Below are positions 57,793-64,000 of a DNA stretch of 64,000 nucleotides, piece after piece. This stretch comes from Mariniblastus fucicola. GTDB lineage: Bacteria > Planctomycetota > Planctomycetia > Pirellulales > Pirellulaceae. How positions within the stretch are numbered: position 1 is the stretch's first letter; every line of letters begins with the position of its first letter. Under the pieces are notes generated by a model. That model did not search any database and was not told where the DNA came from. It saw only the letters and a list, made by a program, of their open reading frames with translations. The position numbers and the translations under genes are program-made. The DNA lies in NCBI RefSeq assembly GCF_008087665.1, contig NZ_CP042912.1, positions 3,906,001 to 3,970,000 of the forward strand, read 5' to 3'.

Positions 57793-59724
57793 ATGGCTCA
57801 AGGTGAAAAAATCATCGGAATCGACCTCGGCACCACAAACTCGGTTGTCGCCGTGATGGAAGGTAACGAGCCGACCGTCATCGCCAACCAGGAAGGCGCC
57901 CGAACGACCCCAAGCGTTATCGCGTTCTCGGACAGCGGTGAAACACTCGTCGGTGCACCGGCTCGTAACCAACGTGTTACCAATCCGCACCGCACCGTTT
58001 ATTCGGTGAAGCGTTTCATGGGCCGTCGTCACAACGAAGTCGGCAGCGAAGAGAAAATGGTGCCTTACAAAGTCACCGGTGGCGCTGACGAGTACGTCAA
58101 AATTGAAATCGACGGGCAAGAGTACACGCCGCAGGAGATTTCGGCCAAGACGCTTCGTAAACTCAAGGAAGCTGCCGAGTCTTACCTTGGGCACAAGGTC
58201 AATAAAGCCGTTGTGACCGTCCCGGCTTACTTCAACGACGCTCAACGTCAGGCAACCAAGGACGCTGGCGAAATCGCCGGTCTGGAAGTTGCCCGTATCA
58301 TCAACGAGCCAACTGCGGCAGCGATTGCTTACGGATTGGACAAGTCTGACAGCGAGCAAAAGATCGTTGTCTTTGACCTTGGTGGCGGTACGTTCGACGT
58401 TTCCGTGTTGGAGCTTAACGACGACGACGGCATGAAAGTCTTCGAAGTTATCAGCACCAGCGGCGACACGCACCTCGGCGGTGATGACTTTGACGAAGTC
58501 CTGATCAACCATGTCGCTGACGAGTTCAAAAAAGACACAGGTGTGGATCTGCGATCTGACACGATGGCTCTGCAGCGTTTGCAGGAAGGCTGCGAGAATG
58601 CCAAGAAAGAACTTTCGACGGCTCAGCAGACTTCGATTAACCTGCCGTTCATCACAGCGGATGCGAGCGGACCGAAGCACTTGCAGATGGATATCACACG
58701 CGCAAAGTTCGAAGAGCTGATCGATGGCCTGGTTGAGCGTTGTAAAATTCCACTCGAGCGAGCACTCAAGGATGCCAAGCTTTCTGCGAGCGACATCGAT
58801 GAGGTCGTTCTGGTCGGTGGTTCGACACGCGTCCCCAAAGTTCAGGCTATGGTGAAAAGCGTTTTCGGCAAGGATCCGCACAAAGGCGTGAATCCTGACG
58901 AAGTCGTCGCCGTTGGTGCTGCGATTCAGGGATCAGTTTTGGCTGGCGATCGCAAAGACGTTCTTCTGCTCGACGTGACTCCGCTGACTCTCGGTATCGA
59001 AACCGAAGGCGGCGTGATGACGGCTTTGGTTGAGCGTAACACGACGATTCCAACTGAGAAGAAGCAGGTCTTCAGTACTGCTGCGGACAATCAGACTGCG
59101 GTAACCATCCAGGTTTACCAGGGCGAACGGAAGATGGCGAACAACAACCGTTTGCTGGACAAGTTCGACCTGACCGGGCTGCCACCGGCTCCGCGAGGCG
59201 TGCCTCAGATCGAAGTCAAATTCGACATCGACCAGAACGGTATCCTGAATGTTTCGGCCAAGGATCTGGCAACGGGGACCGAAGCCAATGTCGAGATCAA
59301 GCAGTCGTCTGGACTTTCTGAGGAAGAGATTTCGAAGATGAAGTCGGACGCTGAAGCGAACGCTGATGAGGACCGTAAGCAATTCGAATTGGTGACGGCA
59401 CGGAACGAAGGCGAGTCAATGTGCTACCAGATGGAAAAGATGATGTCTGAGCACGAAGACAAGCTTTCGGATGACGACAAAGCTCCTTTGACGACTGCGA
59501 TTGCGAAAGTTCGCGAAGCGGCCAAGGAAGACGATGTTGATGCGATCAAGAGTGCCGTCAAGGAACTCGAACAGGCGTCTCACGCGTTGAGCAAAGCAAT
59601 GTATGACGACTCTGGAGCAGCCCAGGGAGCGGACGCGGGTTCACAGACTCCTGCTGATGAATCGGCTCCTGCGGATGCCGAGGACGATGCGATCGACGCT
59701 GAATTTGAAGTCAAAAACGACTAG
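57793..59724 (+). CDS. dnaK: Molecular chaperone DnaK (Hsp70)
   Basis: This 643-residue ATP-dependent chaperone is the normal length. The nucleotide-binding domain begins with [13 protein letters not shown] and includes [41 protein letters not shown] and [11 protein letters not shown]. The substrate-binding domain follows (about 385-510), ending with an acidic, alanine-rich tail. ATG 57793 with GGAG upstream is the true start; the open frame continues upstream to 57013 by chance. No grpE or dnaJ is adjacent. A terminator follows. Confidence 0.97.
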   Translation: MAQGEKIIGIDLGTTNSVVAVMEGNEPTVIANQEGARTTPSVIAFSDSGETLVGAPARNQRVTNPHRTVYSVKRFMGRRHNEVGSEEKMVPYKVTGGADEYVKIEIDGQEYTPQEISAKTLRKLKEAAESYLGHKVNKAVVTVPAYFNDAQRQATKDAGEIAGLEVARIINEPTAAAIAYGLDKSDSEQKIVVFDLGGGTFDVSVLELNDDDGMKVFEVISTSGDTHLGGDDFDEVLINHVADEFKKDTGVDLRSDTMALQRLQEGCENAKKELSTAQQTSINLPFITADASGPKHLQMDITRAKFEELIDGLVERCKIPLERALKDAKLSASDIDEVVLVGGSTRVPKVQAMVKSVFGKDPHKGVNPDEVVAVGAAIQGSVLAGDRKDVLLLDVTPLTLGIETEGGVMTALVERNTTIPTEKKQVFSTAADNQTAVTIQVYQGERKMANNNRLLDKFDLTGLPPAPRGVPQIEVKFDIDQNGILNVSAKDLATGTEANVEIKQSSGLSEEEISKMKSDAEANADEDRKQFELVTARNEGESMCYQMEKMMSEHEDKLSDDDKAPLTTAIAKVREAAKEDDVDAIKSAVKELEQASHALSKAMYDDSGAAQGADAGSQTPADESAPADAEDDAIDAEFEVKND

Positions 59725-59796
59725 ATCAGCTGACCTGACACGACTGTCCAGGCAGTCGGGCGAAATTTCGGCCTCCAGCAGGCCGAGCGAATACTG

Positions 59797-59823
59797 AAAC
59801 GGCTCCGTTTGGAGCCGTTTTTT
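59797..59823 (+). terminator. Rho-independent terminator after dnaK
   Basis: A 10-bp stem with a GTTT loop (AAACGGCTCC / GGAGCCGTTT) is followed by TTT at the end of the stem. Confidence 0.9.
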
Positions 59824-59927
59824 AATGCAATCACTGCTTGAAACCGAACCGCTATGGACCGTTTCGGCTCCGAGGAAATAATATAGTAGCCACACCCACC
59901 ACCAAGACGCGACGGATCGCGACTCCT

Positions 59928-61094
59928 ATGACAACCGAAGACCAAGACCTTTTTATTCAGACCGGCGAGCTCGTCGATCTCGCCGCCACGGTAACGCACA
60001 CGCAAGAGCCGCCGGTTCCTCAATGCGCCGAACTGATTCGATTGTACGACGACCTGCTGGAGACCAAACGACATAGCTGGACGACTCATCTTCGAATGAT
60101 TAAAGAGCTAGGCCGTGGAGGGCAGGGCGTTGTCTACCTGACTCAGCGTCGCGGCGCCGACGACTTCACTTTGCCTGTCGCAATCAAGGTATTTTCCCCT
60201 GAACGCTATCCGGGGCCAGCCGAGTACGACGGCGACATGTTGCGGATGGCGAGGGTCGCTTCTCGTGTCGCCAGAATCCAGCACGAGAACCTGCTGCAAG
60301 TCTACAACTTTCTGGATCGCGATCGAATTCGCATGATGGTCATGGAGTGGGTTGAAGGGTACGACTTGCGCCGTTTGATGACGCCAAAAATGTTTGGCAT
60401 CGTTCAGGAAAGGTTCAGCAAAAAACGCTGGGACTACATCAACGATGTGCTGATCACGGTAGGAGAAGATCAACCAAGGTTCCGACCGGGTGTGGCCGTT
60501 GCGATTGTTCGCGAATGTCTGGAAGGACTCGCAGCGATGCACCGGCAGGGAATCGTGCATGGCGATGTGAAACCGGCAAATATCATGCTCAAACGCAGCG
60601 GTCATGTAAAAATGATTGACATGGGTTCTGCCTTTGAGGTTAACAATCCGATGAACCGAAGAACGTGCACGCCAACCTATGCGTCGGCCGAAGTGCTGAC
60701 CGGAGGCGATTGCACGCCGTTGTCCGATTTGGCCAGTGTAGGCTATGTATTGCTGGAATTGATCGCCGGGCGGAACCTGTTCTCGGATTGCAAAAATCTG
60801 GACGAACTGATCTCCGCCAAAGAAAACCTGTGGGAAAACTTGCAGGAACGGCTGCCAGCTGAAATCGCTGACAACGATTTGCTGATGGGACTTTGCCGCG
60901 GACTGACTGATCCGGATCCGGATGCTCGATTCCAAAGTGCGGAAGCTGCGGACCATTTCGAAGATGGCGCTTCGGCTTTCCATCGCCAACTGATCAAGGC
61001 TGACCTGGCGACTGAGTACGATCAGGACATTCGCGTCTGGATCGATGAGTTGTTGGAGATCGAAGAAACGATGCTGATGAAAGACGATTTTTAA
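59928..61094 (+). CDS. Hanks-type Ser/Thr protein kinase
   Basis: This 388-residue kinase starts at ATG 59928 (MTTEDQ). The glycine loop LGRGGQGVVYL (61-71), Lys87 (VAIKVF), catalytic HGDVKPANI with Asp213 and Asn218, and Asp231 are all present, so it should be active. The metal-binding DFG is DMG (231-233) and the HRD is HGD. No membrane helix or extracytoplasmic sensor is found, so it is cytoplasmic. An upstream in-frame start (59838) is possible but not supported. It is convergent with selA. Confidence 0.9.
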   Translation: MTTEDQDLFIQTGELVDLAATVTHTQEPPVPQCAELIRLYDDLLETKRHSWTTHLRMIKELGRGGQGVVYLTQRRGADDFTLPVAIKVFSPERYPGPAEYDGDMLRMARVASRVARIQHENLLQVYNFLDRDRIRMMVMEWVEGYDLRRLMTPKMFGIVQERFSKKRWDYINDVLITVGEDQPRFRPGVAVAIVRECLEGLAAMHRQGIVHGDVKPANIMLKRSGHVKMIDMGSAFEVNNPMNRRTCTPTYASAEVLTGGDCTPLSDLASVGYVLLELIAGRNLFSDCKNLDELISAKENLWENLQERLPAEIADNDLLMGLCRGLTDPDPDARFQSAEAADHFEDGASAFHRQLIKADLATEYDQDIRVWIDELLEIEETMLMKDDF

Positions 61095-61252
61095 TCGCGT
61101 CTATTTTTCAGGGATTGCTTCAAATGGCGACAATGTCTCTTTGACGTTGTTTCGCACATCGATGCCCCATTGAATCAGGTTTGCGAACAGCCTTCAACCA
61201 GAGTGCGATCTAACGCCCGGTCACATTCCAAACTGGGAGCCAACGTCCTGGT

Positions 61253-62641
61253 TCAGGCTTCCAGTGTTTCGAAGACTTTAACCAGCTCAAGATCTTCTGC
61301 TGGCGAAATCGTTCGCGTGTCGAGCAACAGTTTTCCCTGTTGGACGCGGCCCATCACCGCAGGAGTCCCACTTCGCAGCTTGGCCGACAGAGCGTCGACG
61401 GAACCGGCGGGTGTGATCGATACGCACCATGTCGGAATCTTTTGAGCCGGCAAACTTCCGCCACCAAGCATGGCTTCTTCCTGGATCGCTTCGCACGATC
61501 CGACGCAGGGAACTGCCGACAACAAAGACGCCAATTTCTCCGCACGCAGCTTCAAATTTTCCGCCGGCATCGAGAGCATTCGCAATAGTGGAATCGACTG
61601 CTTGGCTTTCTCCTGATCGCGGTAAAGGCTGAGCGTTGCATGCAATGCCGATAGAGTCATTTTGCCAACCCGCATCGCTCTCATGAGAGGATTCTTCAGG
61701 ATGCGATCAACGTACTTTTTCTTTCCAGCAATGATTCCACACTGAGGTCCGCCGATCAGCTTGTCGCCACTGAACAGAATCAGGTCCGCGCCATCGCGAA
61801 TGCTTTCCGACGCAACAGGCTCGTTCCTCAATCCAAACTGGGCGTAGTCCAACAACGCGCCGGAACCGATATCGTCGATCAGCGGAAGATCGTGTTTCGC
61901 TGCGAGTTTTGAAAGCTCTTTTGTGGAAATCGTTTTGGTAAACCCGATGACTTCGAAGTTGCTTGGATGCACCTTCAGCAACGCCCCGGTCAATTCGGGG
62001 TCGATCGCGTTTTCGTAGTCGGCGAGATGAGTCTTGTTTGTCGTGCCGACTTCTTTCAGTTTCGCGCCGCTGCACTCCATGACGTCGGGCAAACGATAGC
62101 TGCCGCCGATTTCGATCAGTTGGCCGCGAGAAACAATGACTTCCTTACCCGCCGCCATCGCGGACAGAGTCAGCATCGTTGCAGCGGCGTTGTTATTGGT
62201 AACAACGGCAGCTTCAGCGCCTGTCAGTTCACAGATCAGACGTTCCACAGCCTTGACACGCTGCCCGCGTTCACCAGTCATCAGGTTGATTTCGACACTG
62301 GCGTAGCTCTTGGAGTTTTCGTTCACCGCTGCCAGAGCCTCGGCGGCCAAAGGTGCTCTGCCGAGTCCCGTATGCAGCACGATGCCGGTTCCATTGATGA
62401 CGCGGCGGAGATACGGTCGCTCTTCGTTGCTTAACCAGTCCGCAATTCTGTCCGCCATCTCTGTCGGCGTCGGGATCGGAACCTCTCCAGCGGCGTCGAC
62501 GACTTGCGTGCGGAGATCATCCAGAAACGTGCGAACACCTTCGGCGACAACGCCATGATTGATGTTCTCGACCATCTTTTTCAGCTGCGGGCTTTCCAAA
62601 AGTTGGCTGACCGAAGGGAGATTGCGAAGGATGTTTGACAT
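61253..62641 (-). CDS. selA: L-seryl-tRNA(Sec) selenium transferase (SelA)
   Basis: This 462-residue PLP enzyme converts seryl-tRNA(Sec) to selenocysteyl-tRNA(Sec) using selenophosphate. The PLP lysine is in LFSGDKLIGGPQCG (Lys294), matching E. coli SelA Lys295; NGTGIVLHTGLGRAPL and VVTNNNAAAT are family hallmarks. It lies about 36 kb from the Sec-encoding fdhA and supports its decoding. selB, selC and selD are not in the window. The ATG at 62641 was chosen; the open frame to 62668 adds only a few residues. Confidence 0.96.
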   Translation of the reverse strand: MSNILRNLPSVSQLLESPQLKKMVENINHGVVAEGVRTFLDDLRTQVVDAAGEVPIPTPTEMADRIADWLSNEERPYLRRVINGTGIVLHTGLGRAPLAAEALAAVNENSKSYASVEINLMTGERGQRVKAVERLICELTGAEAAVVTNNNAAATMLTLSAMAAGKEVIVSRGQLIEIGGSYRLPDVMECSGAKLKEVGTTNKTHLADYENAIDPELTGALLKVHPSNFEVIGFTKTISTKELSKLAAKHDLPLIDDIGSGALLDYAQFGLRNEPVASESIRDGADLILFSGDKLIGGPQCGIIAGKKKYVDRILKNPLMRAMRVGKMTLSALHATLSLYRDQEKAKQSIPLLRMLSMPAENLKLRAEKLASLLSAVPCVGSCEAIQEEAMLGGGSLPAQKIPTWCVSITPAGSVDALSAKLRSGTPAVMGRVQQGKLLLDTRTISPAEDLELVKVFETLEA

Positions 62642-62728
62642 GATTGGCTCTGTTTTGAGTTCGATCAATTCATTGTAGCCGCGGTGCTCCGTCTGCCCAG
62701 AGTGAGGGGTTTGGATCAGTCGACCGCG

Positions 62729-63121
62729 TTACTCTTCCTGTTCGCGTCGCTCACGCTCAAGACCTTCTTCCCGATCTTCGCTAAGCGTTTTCGCAGAAAG
62801 CCGTTTGACTCGTTCGTCCATCTCGGTCCCGGACTTGAAGGTGACCACCTTTTTGGCTGGCAGCATAATCGGTTCGCCGGTGTTTGGGTTCCGACCCTTC
62901 TTGGCCGCCCGATCCTTGATCTCAAAGACACCGAACTTTCGCAGCTCGATCCGGCCATCGCTCACCAGCCCGTCAAGGATCGAGTCGAGCGTTTTCTGGA
63001 CCGCTTCCCGAGCCAGCGTCTGGGGAATATCCAGAGCCTCGGCGACTTCTTTGGCGATTTCTTTTTTCGTCTTCAAACTGCGACCAAAAAATTCGGCTTG
63101 TGTCTTAACTACTGTCGCCAC
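62729..63121 (-). CDS. HU/IHF-family DNA-bending protein with an acidic tail
   Basis: This protein has about 130 residues, with a core of about 90 (TKKEIAKEVAEALDIPQTLA, IELRKFGVFEIKDRAAKKGR, NPNTGEPIMLPAKKVVTFK), then an extra highly charged tail (EDREEGLERERREQEE). No ATG is available near the core. GTG 63121 was chosen, with GTG 63136 the alternative; neither has a clear Shine-Dalgarno. It should bind and bend DNA as a dimer; the tail is not part of standard HU. Confidence 0.88.
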   Translation of the reverse strand: MATVVKTQAEFFGRSLKTKKEIAKEVAEALDIPQTLAREAVQKTLDSILDGLVSDGRIELRKFGVFEIKDRAAKKGRNPNTGEPIMLPAKKVVTFKSGTEMDERVKRLSAKTLSEDREEGLERERREQEE

Positions 63122-63336
63122 CCCCAGCGGACTCACTATAGGATTGCCGTGGTCGATGGTCAACGAAGACAGAACGGATCCGGACACGTTGAAGTTCGGG
63201 AACTTTTTACAAAACCGCAGAAGTCTCACAAACTATTCGCAACCGTTACCAGGAACTGAACCTGCCGGTGAGTGCGACAGCCGTAGCGGGAAAGAAAGAA
63301 TCTGGCGAACGACCATTTTGCCATCGCCTGACGGGC

Positions 63337-63612
63337 TTAAATGTCTTCAGGAGGATCGTAGCTGGGACCAGGATCGTCGTCGCTGCTGTCGTTGTAGGCC
63401 GTCTCAATCTCGTGAGGAATCTTTTTGACGTCTTCCAGTTCCCGATCCAGTTCGGATTTGATCGAAGTCTGGATATCGTTCAGTCCCTTTCGAAACTGAG
63501 TGTACGACTGGCCAACAGAGCGAGCGACCTCTGGAAGTTTGCTACCGAACAACACGACTGCGACGATCGCAATCAGAACTAATTCAGAGGTACCGATTCC
63601 GCCTGGTAACAT
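63337..63612 (-). CDS. TatA/TatB-type twin-arginine translocase subunit
   Basis: This 91-residue protein has an N-terminal membrane helix (ELVLIAIVAVVLFG), the FGSKLPEVARSVG hinge and amphipathic helix, and an acidic Pro-rich tail. It fits TatA/TatB; which of the two is not certain. It starts 4 bases after the stop of the small TatA-like gene, so it is very likely translated from the same transcript. Confidence 0.88.
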   Translation of the reverse strand: MLPGGIGTSELVLIAIVAVVLFGSKLPEVARSVGQSYTQFRKGLNDIQTSIKSELDRELEDVKKIPHEIETAYNDSSDDDPGPSYDPPEDI

Positions 63613-63616
63613 GGGG

Positions 63617-63715
63617 TCAACGCTGGATCTGACAAATGAGTAGATAAACGAAAGCGACTAAACACAGAATTGCCAAAAGAGTGACTTCCGCGAAGCCGAT
63701 GCCGCCGGGAAACAT
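63617..63715 (-). CDS. 32-residue TatA-like microprotein
   Basis: This small open frame has its ATG 1 base after the stop of one tatA and its TGA 4 bases before the start of the next. The peptide MFPGGIGFAEVTLLAILCLV continues AFVYLLICQIQR. Its first half aligns with the TatA opening MLPGGIGTSELVLIAIV, but it lacks the FG hinge and the amphipathic helix. The tight spacing and conserved start argue it is translated. It could be a truncated tatA remnant instead. Confidence 0.6.
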   Translation of the reverse strand: MFPGGIGFAEVTLLAILCLVAFVYLLICQIQR

Positions 63716-63716
63716 G

Positions 63717-63941
63717 CTAGACGTCCGCAGTTTCTTTTTCTTCGACTTTTGACTTTGAATCTGAAGTCGATTCTTCCTCTGAATCCTCTTCGAGCGACTT
63801 TGGTTTCTGAGCCATTCCGGCTTTGAATTCGTTGACGCTTCTGCCCATGTTGCGCATCAGCGAAGGCAGCTTTGCTCCACCGAACAACAGCACGAAAATT
63901 CCAGCGATGAGGGCGACTTCGGCCCAGCCTAAACCAAACAT
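63717..63941 (-). CDS. tatA: TatA-type twin-arginine translocase subunit
   Basis: This 74-residue protein has the TatA layout: membrane helix (WAEVALIAGIFVLLFGG), the FGGAKLPSLMRNMGRSVNEF amphipathic helix and an acidic tail. TatA oligomers form the export channel for folded twin-arginine proteins, such as the SBP56 protein in this window. It is the first gene of the tat cluster (tatA, microprotein, tatA/B-like); tatC is not in the window. Confidence 0.9.
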   Translation of the reverse strand: MFGLGWAEVALIAGIFVLLFGGAKLPSLMRNMGRSVNEFKAGMAQKPKSLEEDSEEESTSDSKSKVEEKETADV

Positions 63942-64000
63942 GTTTTTTCCCTTAAGCAGAGTTCTTTCTGTTCTGCGACAGCAGCCTCAAAAATCAGATC

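Noticed and set aside
57652-58881. 409-residue open frame antisense to dnaK
   Set aside because: Long antisense frames are a known by-product of dnaK codon use; composition is not protein-like and there is no start context.
61095-61252. selC (tRNA-Sec) near selA
   Set aside because: No long-variable-arm tRNA with a TCA anticodon could be found beside selA on either strand.

Overview
The window reads like a chromosomal segment of a planctomycete, probably Pirellulaceae-like. This is inferred from gene content, not from a search: many small secreted proteins of lineage-restricted type, TadE/TadG pilus-type proteins, a GH29 fucosidase, SBP56, NHL-repeat proteins, Uma2, an AsnC/Lrp-controlled homogentisate route, and many genes without a clear Shine-Dalgarno. 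Genes are dense on both strands, mostly in short operons. There is one tRNA, an initiator tRNA-Met, and no rRNA or CRISPR array.

Layout. 0-13 kb holds housekeeping genes (lepA, ROK kinase, mgtE, ispG, trmL, initiator tRNA) mixed with secreted proteins, a DTW-domain fusion, a fucosidase and a lone receiver domain. 13-20 kb holds a three-gene TadE/TadE/TadG set, an HExxH-YkgJ fusion, an NHL protein and a Tat-exported SBP56. 22-29 kb is a formate dehydrogenase operon. fdhB is a NuoE-NuoF fusion. fdhA is one gene read through an in-frame TGA (Sec362), with a bacterial SECIS-like hairpin just after it. A RAYT element bounded by inverted REP palindromes lies between the two genes, and a 1.2 kb IS630-family element is inserted inside the RAYT element. 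A REPIN-like palindrome with the same core lies about 3 kb away after proB.

29-48 kb contains proB, an SDR, hflX, FKBP, rpiB next to a Sua5/arginine-phosphatase fusion, histone-deacetylase-like, QueD and MazG-like genes, plus several unrecognised proteins. 48-54 kb is a tyrosine/homogentisate degradation operon (HPPD, FAH-family hydrolase, HmgA, flavin reductase-like, acetoacetyl-CoA synthetase-like) divergent from an AsnC/Lrp regulator. A run of six heptamers sits in the leader of the flavin reductase gene. 54-57.5 kb is an ECF sigma / putative anti-sigma / coiled-coil / VWA operon. 57.8-64 kb has dnaK, a Ser/Thr kinase, selA, an HU-like protein, and a tandem tat cluster in which a 32-residue TatA-like microprotein sits between two full tatA-type genes.

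Genes that plausibly work together: SelA helps supply the selenocysteine that FdhA needs (selB, selC and selD are not seen here). The Tat proteins form export channels for twin-arginine clients such as the SBP56 protein. The homogentisate operon converts 4-hydroxyphenylpyruvate to fumarate and acetoacetate, and the last gene could activate the acetoacetate.
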